Positions 43,500 to 52,811 of a stretch of DNA of 64,000 nucleotides are shown here, in pieces. A model generated the notes under the pieces. That model searched no databases, was not told where the DNA came from, and was given only the letters and a program-made list of their open reading frames with translations. The first letter of the stretch is position 1. Each line of letters opens with the position of its first letter. The stretch covers positions 6,534 through 70,533 of the forward strand of contig CAZVVN010000010.1 in NCBI GenBank assembly GCA_964630665.1, given 5' to 3'. This DNA comes from UBA9619 sp964630665 (GTDB lineage: Bacteria; Pseudomonadota; Gammaproteobacteria; Arenicellales; UBA868). The translations under genes were made by a program, and so were the position numbers.

Positions 43500-43961
43500 T
43501 CAATCGTCAGTTGATTCCTCCTCCGCTACGACCGTTATATTCAAAGTCTGGTGTATCTGGGGATGAAGAATGACCTGAATCTGGTGATCGCCCAGTTCTT
43601 TGATCGGACCCTCAGGCATGTCAATCTCGGATCGTTGAATCGCCAGATCGGCACCTTGGAGGAGCTCCGCTACATCGACCGCAGACACCGATCCAAACAG
43701 CTGACCTTCGTCACCGGCTTTTCGAGCTACCGTCAAGTACTCGGGCAACAGCTCGGCCTTTGCCTTTGCCGCATCAAGGCGTTCACCTTCGAGTCTGGCG
43801 AGTTCCCTCCGACGCTCATCCACTTTCTGCTTAGCGCCTTCGGTCGCCCACACTGCCTTCCCCTGTGGGACGAGATAATTTCGGGCATAACCGGACTTGA
43901 CCTGCACCACGTCACCCAACTCCCCTAGATTTTGAACTTTTTCGAGCAGTATCAGTTCCAT
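43500..43961 (-). CDS. rplI: 50S ribosomal protein L9
   Basis: L1-stalk-side protein of the large subunit. The 153-residue protein opens with the family signature (MELILLEKVQNLGELGDVVQ, then GYARNYLVPQGKA), a long central helix, and a C-terminal domain with GQLFGSVSAVDVAELL. A short acidic end (VVAEEESTDD) is present. Last gene of rpsF-rpsR-rplI, followed by a clear terminator. Confidence 0.97.
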   Translation of the reverse strand: MELILLEKVQNLGELGDVVQVKSGYARNYLVPQGKAVWATEGAKQKVDERRRELARLEGERLDAAKAKAELLPEYLTVARKAGDEGQLFGSVSAVDVAELLQGADLAIQRSEIDMPEGPIKELGDHQIQVILHPQIHQTLNITVVAEEESTDD

Positions 43962-43974
43962 TTGCTCATCCCCA

Positions 43975-44202
43975 TCAATGCTGATCGCTGTATGGCAGAA
44001 GCGCCAGGTAACGAGCCCGTTTTATTGCGGTCGCCAATTGACGTTGATATCGGGGCTTGGTTCCGGTATTTCGGCTCGGAATAATCTTACCGGTCTCTGT
44101 AATGTATCCCTTTAACGTGTCCAGATCCTTGTAGTCGATTTCACTGACACCGAGCGCCGTAAATCGGCAATATTTTCGCCTGCGACTGTACCTCATCATC
44201 AT
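43975..44202 (-). CDS. rpsR: 30S ribosomal protein S18
   Basis: Small-subunit platform protein that pairs with S6. The 75 residues include RRRKYCRF near the N-terminus, IDYKDLDTLKGYITETGKI and RNTGTKPRYQRQLATAIKRAR, the complete S18 fold. Three consecutive Met codons open the frame; GGAG lies upstream within the end of rpsF, whose stop overlaps the first ATG (ATGA). Confidence 0.97.
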   Translation of the reverse strand: MMMRYSRRRKYCRFTALGVSEIDYKDLDTLKGYITETGKIIPSRNTGTKPRYQRQLATAIKRARYLALLPYSDQH

Positions 44203-44756
44203 GTCTTCTCCACTGATTCTTCGGACACCCCATCGGGCGCCTGCTCGGCATCACTTGATTCGGAGCCAGATTGTCCAACCAGAGTATCACCTTGTGAAGG
44301 GCCCCCAGTCCCGGGCACGGGTTCTAGTTGCGGGCTGGGTGCATCTTCTTTGACCGCGTCATTGTCGCTTTTATCCGTCACGGGTTCGGGGGATTCCTCG
44401 GTCCGACTTTTCTCGTCCCTGGAAGAATCTGACTCCTCTCCGCTTTGGACCAGAAAAGAAGACTCAGTAACTGCAGCATCCTTCTTGACGATCAGATTAC
44501 GGATAACCGCATCATTGAACCTGAACAGATTGTTGATCTCATCGAGAACAGCCTGACCACACTCGATGTTCATGAGCACATAGTGGGCTTTGTGAACCTT
44601 TTCAATAGGATAGGCAAGTTGCCGTCTTCCCCAATCTTCCAATCGATGCAACTGACCGCCACCTTCTTCTATCACAACCTTGTAGCGGTCGATCATCGCG
44701 GTGACCTGCTCGCTTTGATCGGGATGAACGAGAAATACGATCTCGTAGTGGCGCAT
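44199..44756 (-). CDS. rpsF: 30S ribosomal protein S6 with long acidic C-terminal extension
   Basis: The first 100 residues are a normal S6 domain (MRHYEIVFLVHPDQSEQV, LEDWGRRQLAYPIEKVHKA, FRFNDAVIRNLIV). The remaining 85 residues form a tail dominated by Glu, Asp, Ser, Pro and Gly, with hardly any hydrophobic residues. E. coli S6 is about 131-135 residues, with a short acidic end modified by RimK. The tail is in frame to the ATGA overlap with rpsR, so it is not a frameshift artefact. AAGGAG precedes the ATG. Confidence 0.96.
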   Translation of the reverse strand: MRHYEIVFLVHPDQSEQVTAMIDRYKVVIEEGGGQLHRLEDWGRRQLAYPIEKVHKAHYVLMNIECGQAVLDEINNLFRFNDAVIRNLIVKKDAAVTESSFLVQSGEESDSSRDEKSRTEESPEPVTDKSDNDAVKEDAPSPQLEPVPGTGGPSQGDTLVGQSGSESSDAEQAPDGVSEESVEKT

Positions 44757-44778
44757 CTATTTCTCCTTATGGGTTTGA

Positions 44779-44802
44779 GCCTCCCGTAAAAAAAGGTGAG
44801 GC
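44779..44802 (-). promoter_or_regulatory. Leader hairpin before rpsF
   Basis: On the minus strand GCCTC-A-CC pairs with GG-GAGGC (seven pairs, one bulged A), enclosing a loop of TTTTTTTAC, immediately before the rpsF ribosome site. The T-run is in the loop, so it is not a terminator. Its place fits an autoregulatory site; in E. coli the S6:S18 complex binds its own leader. Identity with that site is not shown. Confidence 0.35.
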
Positions 44803-44834
44803 AAGGAGGAGTTCTGTTGTTCTCCGGGCGCGCG

Positions 44835-44863
44835 AGTATAGTGCCTTTGTTATCCTTGAGCAA
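44835..44863 (-). promoter_or_regulatory. Putative sigma-70 promoter of rpsF-rpsR-rplI
   Basis: On the minus strand TTGCTC (44863-44858) is followed after 17 bases by TATACT (44840-44835). The -10 matches five of six consensus positions, the -35 three. A start site near 44828 would give a leader of about 70 bases containing the hairpin at 44779-44802. Confidence 0.45.
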
Positions 44864-44893
44864 CTCGCCGGCCTGTCGACCCAGCAGGCTCCA

Positions 44894-46831
<1,938 letters not shown>

Positions 46832-46891
46832 TGATCTCTCCTTGTATGCTCCATATTCGCCTTCCGGAATATCTGGTGTAATTCTGAACGG

Positions 46892-47593
46892 CTAGCTTTT
46901 CTTGGTAATCCAGAGACACTCTTTACCAAGCAATTCGACCCATTTCTCATGTTCAGCAAGCTCATCCTCACTTGCACACACTACCACAAACCCGCCCCTG
47001 CTCACGTTATCATCAGCATCAACGTCGATTTGACCGAGCATCGATCTACCACCACTATCGAACGTGAGATCGGTCTGTCCACCGGTCATCGACAGGTACA
47101 CATCCGCCAGTATCTGCGCATCCAGCAGGCCACCGTGATGGGTCCTGTGACTGTTGTCTACCTGATAACGCTTAGCCAATGCATCCAGGCTGTTACGCTG
47201 CCCGGGATGCATCCGCCTGGCTAGTGCTAGGCTGTCCGATACCTCGCAATAGTCTTCAATGGGCCCGTAGACCAGATCCGACAACTTGATTTCATTATCC
47301 AAAAACGCAACATCGAACGGAGCGTTGTGAATGATAAGCTCACTGCCTTTGATGAATTCAATAAACTCTCTCGCGATCTCCGCAAATTTTGGCTTACCGA
47401 TAAGAAATTCTGGGGTGATGCCGTGAACCTCAATCGCCTCGTCGTCGATATCCCGCTGGGGGTCAATATAACTGTGGAAATACTTCTCGGTTGGCCGGCG
47501 GTTGATCGCCTCTACGCAGCCGATTTCAATTACCCGATGGCCGGCTTGCCATGCCAGGCCTGTAGTCTCAGTATCAAGAAAGACCTGGCGCAT
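46892..47593 (-). CDS. dnaQ: DNA polymerase III subunit epsilon
   Basis: Proofreading 3'-5' exonuclease of the replicase. The 233-residue DEDDh protein has Exo I FLDTETTG (Asp7, Glu9), Exo II IIHNAPFDVAFLD, and Exo III HGGLLDAQILADVYL. The C-terminal part that binds DnaE follows. The ATG at 47593 lies 20 bases inside the 3' end of rnhA, the conserved rnhA-dnaQ overlap partnership, here co-oriented. Confidence 0.96.
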   Translation of the reverse strand: MRQVFLDTETTGLAWQAGHRVIEIGCVEAINRRPTEKYFHSYIDPQRDIDDEAIEVHGITPEFLIGKPKFAEIAREFIEFIKGSELIIHNAPFDVAFLDNEIKLSDLVYGPIEDYCEVSDSLALARRMHPGQRNSLDALAKRYQVDNSHRTHHGGLLDAQILADVYLSMTGGQTDLTFDSGGRSMLGQIDVDADDNVSRGGFVVVCASEDELAEHEKWVELLGKECLWITKKS

Positions 47594-48074
47594 CTAGGTC
47601 CTCAACTTCGGCAGCCTGTTGCAGTATCAACCGATCGATTGCCCGATTTGCAAGGGCATCGGCATGCTCGTTACCGGCATTTCCCGCGTGGCCCTTAACC
47701 CAGCACCAGTCTATCTCGTGTCCCTGGCTTGCCTCATCAAGACCTTGCCAAAGGTCCTTGTTCTTTACCGGTCTGCCCCCCGACGTTCGCCATCCGTTCC
47801 GTTTCCAATTGTTGATCCATGTTGTTATGCCACTGCGCAGATACTGGGAATCGGTATACAGTCGAACTGCGCTGTTTCGACTCAGGAACTCCAGCGCCCG
47901 CACTGCCGCGGTCAACTCCATACGATTATTGGTTGTGTTTTCTTCAGTACCACTGAGTTCAGTCTCATCGCCTTGGTGTTGCACTACCGCGGCCCAGCCT
48001 CCAATGCCGGGGTTACCTCGGCAGGCACCGTCGGTATAGATCACGAGTTGCATCTGCTCGGGGTCTGAAGTCAC
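47574..48074 (-). CDS. rnhA: Ribonuclease HI
   Basis: Degrades RNA in RNA-DNA hybrids. Catalytic acids are visible in VIYTDGACRGNPG, NNRMELTAAVRALEFL and RLYTDSQYLRSGI, with WVKGHAGNAGNEHADALA near the end. The 166-residue frame starts at GTG 48074, overlapping the methyltransferase stop (GTGA); ATG 48053, seven codons in, matches the usual N-terminus. A tail of about 15 residues extends beyond the family core and overlaps dnaQ. Confidence 0.95.
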   Translation of the reverse strand: MTSDPEQMQLVIYTDGACRGNPGIGGWAAVVQHQGDETELSGTEENTTNNRMELTAAVRALEFLSRNSAVRLYTDSQYLRSGITTWINNWKRNGWRTSGGRPVKNKDLWQGLDEASQGHEIDWCWVKGHAGNAGNEHADALANRAIDRLILQQAAEVEDLDAPGLS

Positions 48075-48868
48075 AACAGGCCCCGCGACCGAAAACCGGC
48101 AGAACGGTGTGCAACAGGTTGCAGACGCTTTCTGTTGCGCAGGCGTACAGGGGCATTCCCGACCTGTGCCAGTCTCGTGTTAAGGATTTTTTTCTGAGCG
48201 ACCAGTATGTATGCGCCGGACAACGCCGGCCACCACCTTCTGCCAGCAGTTTCCATAAGCGCTAATCGGTTGAGAATACGGGATTTCTCCAGAGGCGGTC
48301 GGTAGAAGTGCATCGACCCCCCTATAGTTTCCAGGCCGAGCAAAGAGATCCAGTCCTGAATACGAGTAACAGGCAGATAGTTGCTTTTCCATGGGATTTT
48401 TTCTTTGTGACCATAAATCAGCCGGCATAATCCCCAGATCCCGAACGGATTCAAACCACAAACTACCAGGCAACCTTCAGGTGCCAGTATCGTAGCCACC
48501 TCCCGCAGAACAACTCGAGGGTCTGGTGCAAAATCCAGCGTGTGGGCCAGAACGAAAAGGTCTACAACGTTCCGGCCGAGCGGAAGAGCGGCCCAGTCGG
48601 CAAATACACCCACACTGTTGCCCGACGGGCCCTGGGGATCGATATAGATCCGTAATCTCGAGTCTACTCTTGTCAGAAAGTCCGCCCCGCCAGGTCCCAT
48701 CTGAACCGTCGTGTCGCGATATTGACACGGCAATACCCTGGAGAATTGGTCGAGCGCACTCCCGGCCAATGCTCTTCCCAGCTCGGTTTGAAACCAGTCG
48801 CTTAACTCCTGACCTTGTGCTCTTGTTATCTCTCGATCAAGCATCTGGGCGATATTCTGCCGTGGCAC
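48071..48868 (-). CDS. SAM-dependent class I methyltransferase (YafS-like)
   Basis: The 265-residue protein carries a Methyltransferase_11-type region: NVVDLFVLAHTLDFAPDP, then LREVATILAPEGCLVVCGLNPFGIWGL. The first SAM motif is atypical, with no clear GxGxG. Its position directly before rnhA-dnaQ matches the E. coli YafS gene, whose substrate is not known to me. The GTG start at 48868 has ATG 48844 as an alternative. The C-terminus is Arg-rich. Substrate unknown. Confidence 0.75.
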   Translation of the reverse strand: MPRQNIAQMLDREITRAQGQELSDWFQTELGRALAGSALDQFSRVLPCQYRDTTVQMGPGGADFLTRVDSRLRIYIDPQGPSGNSVGVFADWAALPLGRNVVDLFVLAHTLDFAPDPRVVLREVATILAPEGCLVVCGLNPFGIWGLCRLIYGHKEKIPWKSNYLPVTRIQDWISLLGLETIGGSMHFYRPPLEKSRILNRLALMETAGRRWWPALSGAYILVAQKKILNTRLAQVGNAPVRLRNRKRLQPVAHRSAGFRSRGLL

Positions 48869-48925
48869 ACTTCGAAATCACTGTTAGAGACAAAGAATAT
48901 CAAAAACAACTTGTGACTGTCAGTT

Positions 48926-49390
48926 TCAAACTCTATCGAGAGCACGATGCATGACAAAAGCATCTTCTTTGGCTCCCTGGGACCTGTAGTAGTCCTTCCT
49001 GACCGCCAATTCAATAAATCCTTCTGTCTCGTAAAGAGATCTCGCGGCTAGGTTACTGGGTCGTACTTCCAACTGGATGTAATCGGCTCCCAGGCGTGAG
49101 GCATCAATACAGGCCTTACGCAGAAGACCTCTGCCAAGCCCTAAGCGTTGCTGCTGAGACCCCACTGCGAGATTCAATAAATGTGCCTCGCCCCCGCCAA
49201 CCGACATGACCAGATAACCAGCAACTTGCCCCTCGACTTCCAGGACCCAGCACTCGTACCCTGCGCTCAGGCAATCAGAAAAGTTCCCGGATGTCCACGG
49301 GTAGGCCGCAGCGGATTGTTCAATCGATGTGACCAGAGGCAGATCGAACCCGGTCATCGGGCGGTATCGATGTCGGGATTCTTCAGGCAC
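48926..49390 (-). CDS. rimI: Ribosomal protein S18-alanine N-acetyltransferase
   Basis: GNAT acetyltransferase; RimI modifies the N-terminal Ala of S18. Conserved: RYRPMTGFDLPLVTSIEQ, AAYPWTSGNFSDCL, the acetyl-CoA loop QQQRLGLGRGLL and LEVRPSNLAARSLYETEGF. GTG 49390 gives 154 residues, the family length, and overlaps the glycosylase stop by eight bases; GTG 49396 is possible. The frame runs 45 codons further upstream through the glycosylase gene, which is not native RimI sequence. The S18 encoded here starts MMMRYS, so the usual Ala target is not obvious. Confidence 0.9.
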   Translation of the reverse strand: MPEESRHRYRPMTGFDLPLVTSIEQSAAAYPWTSGNFSDCLSAGYECWVLEVEGQVAGYLVMSVGGGEAHLLNLAVGSQQQRLGLGRGLLRKACIDASRLGADYIQLEVRPSNLAARSLYETEGFIELAVRKDYYRSQGAKEDAFVMHRALDRV

Positions 49391-50096
49391 TCTCACCTGA
49401 CTTTTCAAGACTTGAACGTGCAAGAAAAAGGTCTTCCCAGGCTTTTCTTTTCTCCAGGGGAGAGCGAAGAAGGTATGCGGGATGGTAGGTCGCAATGAGC
49501 GGAATGCCGAATTCTCTATACTCATGAACCTGACCTCGCAGTCTGCTTATCGGAGTTGTGTCCTTGAGCAGTGACTGCGCTGCAAACCGCCCCATAGCGA
49601 TGATTATCTTTGGCTGAATATTTCCAATCTGCTGATGCAGGTAGGATTCGCATTGGCGAACTTCTTCTCCCATGGGGTCGCGATTACGCGGCGGTCTGCA
49701 CTTAAGGACATTCGCGACGTACACATCATCGCGATTCAGCCCCAGGCTCGAAAGCATATTGTTCAGCAATTGTCCCGCCCGTCCGACAAAAGGCACCCCT
49801 TGTTTGTCTTCTTCGGCACCTGGCGCCTCGCCAACCAGTAGCCAGTCTGCTGTCGCACTACCCGAACCAAATACCGTATTTCGCCGGCTCTCACATAACT
49901 CACAAGCCCGACAGCCCTTAACGATCTCCTCCACCGATTGCAGACTCTGCAGATCACCCGGGCTTTCCAGATCGTCAGTATGGGTACGAGTCAAGTTTTC
50001 AACATCCACTACCGCGGCAGATGACCCGGCTTCAGAGCTAACCCAGCCGGTGACGCCCAGGGCGCTCAGGTACTGTCTGCGCCGTCGCTCGTCCAC
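49383..50096 (-). CDS. Uracil-DNA glycosylase, family 4 type
   Basis: Removes uracil from DNA; iron-sulfur enzyme unlike E. coli Ung. The 237-residue protein has the cluster cysteines starting at GCRACELC (62-68), the family 4 motif GEAPGAEED near 89-97, VGRAGQLLNNML, NVLKCRPPRNRDP and the C-terminal TYHPAYLLR. The N-terminal 55 residues are a variable linker. GTG start at 50096. It overlaps rimI, a common pairing in proteobacteria. Confidence 0.9.
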   Translation of the reverse strand: MDERRRRQYLSALGVTGWVSSEAGSSAAVVDVENLTRTHTDDLESPGDLQSLQSVEEIVKGCRACELCESRRNTVFGSGSATADWLLVGEAPGAEEDKQGVPFVGRAGQLLNNMLSSLGLNRDDVYVANVLKCRPPRNRDPMGEEVRQCESYLHQQIGNIQPKIIIAMGRFAAQSLLKDTTPISRLRGQVHEYREFGIPLIATYHPAYLLRSPLEKRKAWEDLFLARSSLEKSGESA

Positions 50097-50111
50097 TTCC
50101 AGTTGGGCCGC

Positions 50112-51659
50112 CTAAACCGCACCGCTCAGCTGCGGGTGAATCTGGCCTTGCTCTCCCTCGAGTTTGTTGAGAGCGTTGACGTAAGCTTTTACAGAGGCAA
50201 TGACGATATCAGTGTCCGCTCCCTGACCGTTTACGATTCGCCCCTCCTTTTGCAAGCGAACGCTGACCTCACCCTGGGCATCGGTTCCGGAGGTTATGTT
50301 ATTCACCGAATATAGGACCAATTCACTTTCCGAGGGAAACACGTTCTGAACAGCCTTGTAAGAGGCATCCACAACACCATCCCCTTCTGCCTGACCAGTC
50401 TTCTCTACACCATCAACGCTCAGAACGACCTCGGCCTTCGGAATTCGACCGGTGTATAGATCCGCTTTCATCGAGATCAGTTGCAGTTTTTCATTGACCC
50501 GACTGGCTACCTTATCCGTTACAAGCGCCTGCAGATCCTCGTCAAATATTTCATGCTTTTTGTCAGCCAAATCCTTGAACCTGGCAAAAGCCTCGTCTCG
50601 TTCGACGTTGGACTCAAACTCAACGCCGAGCACCCCCAGTCGGTCTGTGAAGGCTCGGCGACCAGAGTGCTTGCCGAGAACCAGTCGATTGGCGGACCAG
50701 CCGACATCTTCAGCTCGCATTATCTCGTAAGTCTCCCTGGCTTTGATGACACCGTCCTGGTGAATTCCAGCTTCATGGGCAAACGCATTGGCCCCGACAA
50801 TCGCTTTATTGGGCTGTACCGGGAAACCTGTCACGCTGGAGACAAGTCGACTGACCGGCACGATCTGAGTCGTATCGATCTGAGTATCACAAGGAAAAAC
50901 ATCTTGCCGTGTGCGAACAGCCATAACGATCTCTTCCAGCGACGCGTTCCCGGCCCGTTCGCCCAGACCATTAATAGTGCATTCAACCTGCCTGGCCCCG
51001 TTCAGAATAGCGGCTAGGGAATTGGCCACAGCCAGACCCAGATCGTTGTGGCAGTGAACAGAAAACACAGCCCTGTCGGAGTTTGGGATACGGTCAATCA
51101 GGGTGTGGATCAGTTCACCGAACTGGCTTGGCATAGTGTATCCGACTGTGTCGGGTATGTTGATGGTAGTGGCTCCAGCATCGATTACAGCCTCCAGGAT
51201 CCGGCACAAAAACTCCGGTTCAGAGCGACCGGCATCTTCGGGTGAAAACTCCACATCGTCGGTGCTGTTCCGGGCCTGTCTAACCGACAGAACAGCCTGC
51301 TCCAATACCTCACTGGGAGACATTCTCAGTTTCTCCCTCATATGGATGGGTGACGTCGCTATGAAGGTGTGAATTCTCGGTTGTGCGGCAGGCTTTACCG
51401 CATCAGCAGCCAGTCCAACATCCCTGGCGTTGGCCCGAGCCAGCCCGCAGATCACACTTTGCCTGACCAGTGTGGCAATTTTCTGGACTGCGTCAAAATC
51501 TCCTGGGCTTGCTGCAGGAAATCCTGCCTCGATGACGTCCACCTTTAGCCGCTCGAGCTGTCGAGCGATCCGCATTTTTTCATCCCCGGTCATCGAAGCA
51601 CCAGGACTCTGTTCGCCATCGCGAAGTGTCGTGTCAAAAATGATCAGTCGGTCTTCCAT
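50112..51659 (-). CDS. leuA: 2-isopropylmalate synthase
   Basis: First committed step of leucine synthesis, condensing acetyl-CoA with 2-ketoisovalerate. From ATG 51659 the protein is 515 residues: FDTTLRDGEQSPGASM with the catalytic Arg/Asp, HCHNDLGLAVANSLAA metal site, NGLGERAGN, and the C-terminal allosteric LeuA dimer domain (about 390-515). The frame is open 32 codons upstream, without family support. A promoter and leader peptide in the upstream spacer suggest control by leucine supply. Confidence 0.96.
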   Translation of the reverse strand: MEDRLIIFDTTLRDGEQSPGASMTGDEKMRIARQLERLKVDVIEAGFPAASPGDFDAVQKIATLVRQSVICGLARANARDVGLAADAVKPAAQPRIHTFIATSPIHMREKLRMSPSEVLEQAVLSVRQARNSTDDVEFSPEDAGRSEPEFLCRILEAVIDAGATTINIPDTVGYTMPSQFGELIHTLIDRIPNSDRAVFSVHCHNDLGLAVANSLAAILNGARQVECTINGLGERAGNASLEEIVMAVRTRQDVFPCDTQIDTTQIVPVSRLVSSVTGFPVQPNKAIVGANAFAHEAGIHQDGVIKARETYEIMRAEDVGWSANRLVLGKHSGRRAFTDRLGVLGVEFESNVERDEAFARFKDLADKKHEIFDEDLQALVTDKVASRVNEKLQLISMKADLYTGRIPKAEVVLSVDGVEKTGQAEGDGVVDASYKAVQNVFPSESELVLYSVNNITSGTDAQGEVSVRLQKEGRIVNGQGADTDIVIASVKAYVNALNKLEGEQGQIHPQLSGAV

Positions 51660-51818
51660 TTTGCACCTCGTTAAATTCAATGTTGAGCCGCTTCCGGTTT
51701 CACACGGCACTGCGTGCAGCAGATCTTCGGGAGCGCTTTCCAGCCACCCGGGCACACGAACAGCATGGCCATTCGTAGTAAGCAGAGGTGGAGATGTTTA
51801 ATTGAAAGAGAGGGGATG

Positions 51819-51834
51819 TGCGCCTAACGGCGCA
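51819..51834 (-). promoter_or_regulatory. Hairpin over the leader-peptide stop codon
   Basis: On the minus strand TGCGCC-GTTA-GGCGCA is a perfect 6-bp stem with a four-base loop. The loop and stem contain the TAG stop of the leader peptide. It is followed by a pyrimidine-rich stretch (CATCCCCTCTCTTTC) rather than a pure T-run, so it is only a possible attenuator stem. Confidence 0.45.
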
Positions 51835-51925
51835 GCAGCAGAACGCGGGAAAGAGGCAGGCAGGCCAGACACTGCCTCTGGCAATTCTTGGAGGAAGCGT
51901 CTGAATGTGAATCAATTTTTTTCAT
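51824..51925 (-). CDS. Putative leuA leader peptide with three consecutive Leu codons
   Basis: 33 codons, ATG at 51925, TAG at 51826-51824. The end reads CLACLPLSRVLLLRR: six Leu in the last 14 residues, including CTG CTG CTG four codons before the stop. A short Leu-rich peptide 165 bases before leuA is the pattern of the leu leader of enteric bacteria, where ribosome stalling at Leu codons controls transcription. Shine-Dalgarno is weak: GGAGGGAG lies 23 bases before the ATG. Coding is inferred from composition and position. Confidence 0.6.
   Translation of the reverse strand: MKKIDSHSDASSKNCQRQCLACLPLSRVLLLRR
51852..51882 (-). promoter_or_regulatory. Mutually exclusive hairpins inside the leuA leader
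   Basis: Two perfect stems share bases: an 8-bp stem AGAGGCAG/CTGCCTCT (51852-51859 with 51872-51879) and a 6-bp stem GCCAGA/TCTGGC (51864-51869 with 51877-51882). Only one can form at a time, as expected in a leader whose folding depends on ribosome position. The Leu triplet lies directly downstream of them. Confidence 0.5.
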
Positions 51926-51967
51926 TACAGTTTTCAGACTGGCAGGAACTCCCTCCAGTTGCGGGCA

Positions 51968-51995
51968 AGTATACCCGGGGGTCAGATTTTATCAA
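51968..51995 (-). promoter_or_regulatory. Putative sigma-70 promoter of leuA
   Basis: On the minus strand TTGATA (51995-51990) and TATACT (51973-51968) each match five of six consensus positions, with a 16-base spacer. The -35 overlaps the last codons of pssA. A start near 51961 places the leader peptide about 36 bases downstream. This is one of the best-scoring promoters by eye in the window. Confidence 0.65.
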
Positions 51996-52809
51996 CTCCG
52001 ACTTCATTCGCACTAGCTGCCTCGTCATCGGCTTCCAGATCATCATCACCTGCCGCGAAATCCACTTTCCCATCGCGCCGCAAAACCAACCAGACAAGGG
52101 GACCCGAGAATAGAAAACCAGCGGAAAGCAGTAGCAGCACCCGCGGCGGATCGAATGAAATAAGTACAAAAACGAAGACCAGAACCAGCAGAGACACAAA
52201 CGGCACGCGATTCTTGAGATCGAGATCCTTGAAGCTTCTGTAAGGAAGGGAGCTGACCATCGCCAGCGAAAGTAACATGACGAGCAGCAGATTCCCCCAC
52301 ACAATGGCGTGGCTTTCAAATGGCTGGCTCGGCAGCGACCACAGGACACTCGCCGCCACTACAGCAGCGGCGGGGCATGGCAAGCCCTGGAAATACCGGT
52401 TACTCGTATTCTCCTGAGTATTGAACCGGGCCAGTCTCAGAGCCGTCGCCGCAACGTAGATGAACGCGGTCAACCAACCCACTTTACCGAGATCCTTCAG
52501 GCCCCACTCGTAAAATACCAGCGCCGGGGCCAGACCGAATGCGACCAGATCCACAAGACTGTCATATTCTTTACCGAAGTCACTGACCGTATTGGTCATT
52601 CTGGCGACTCGCCCGTCCAGGCTGTCCAAAACTGCCGCAATGATAATCGCTACCGCAGAGTGCTCGAAGTTGCCTACTGTGGCCTGGACGATCGCATAGA
52701 AAGCGGCAAACAGACTCCCGGTCGTAAACAGATTCGGAAGGATATAGATTCCCTTTCGCCCTCGATCGGCACGCTCGATCCGTCTTACTTTTCCTGTTCT
52801 TCCCACCAT
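51982..52809 (-). CDS. pssA: CDP-diacylglycerol-serine O-phosphatidyltransferase
   Basis: Makes phosphatidylserine in the inner membrane. The 275-residue protein has the CDP-alcohol phosphotransferase motif DG-x2-AR-x8-G-x3-D-x3-D (DSLDGRVARM then FGKEYDSLVD) in the N-terminal third, and about six to eight membrane helices. It is the membrane (type II) enzyme, not the E. coli PssA type. An acidic C-terminal tail (residues about 250-275) is present. Two bases after psd: substrate and product enzymes are paired. Confidence 0.95.
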   Translation of the reverse strand: MVGRTGKVRRIERADRGRKGIYILPNLFTTGSLFAAFYAIVQATVGNFEHSAVAIIIAAVLDSLDGRVARMTNTVSDFGKEYDSLVDLVAFGLAPALVFYEWGLKDLGKVGWLTAFIYVAATALRLARFNTQENTSNRYFQGLPCPAAAVVAASVLWSLPSQPFESHAIVWGNLLLVMLLSLAMVSSLPYRSFKDLDLKNRVPFVSLLVLVFVFVLISFDPPRVLLLLSAGFLFSGPLVWLVLRRDGKVDFAAGDDDLEADDEAASANEVGVDKI

Positions 52810-52811
52810 CG

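Larger units (their letters stand above)
51660..51981 (-). other. 322-bp leuA leader region
   Basis: Between the pssA stop and leuA this stretch contains, in transcription order, the end of a promoter (-10 at 51973-51968), a 33-codon leader peptide (51925-51824), overlapping alternative hairpins and about 160 bases of further untranslated sequence up to leuA, with a weak ACGAA/TTCGT stem near 51776-51756. No other gene is supported. Confidence 0.6.

Noticed and set aside
44779..44802. Hairpin with T-run as an acs terminator
   Set aside because: The T-run is in the loop, not after the stem, and a promoter lies upstream of it.
49391..49525. 45-codon extension of rimI
   Set aside because: It reads through the uracil glycosylase gene in a different frame; RimI length and N-terminus fit the internal GTG.
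51660..51755. 32-codon extension of leuA into the leader
   Set aside because: Family alignment starts at MEDRLIIFDTTLRDGEQ; the extension has no homology I recognise.
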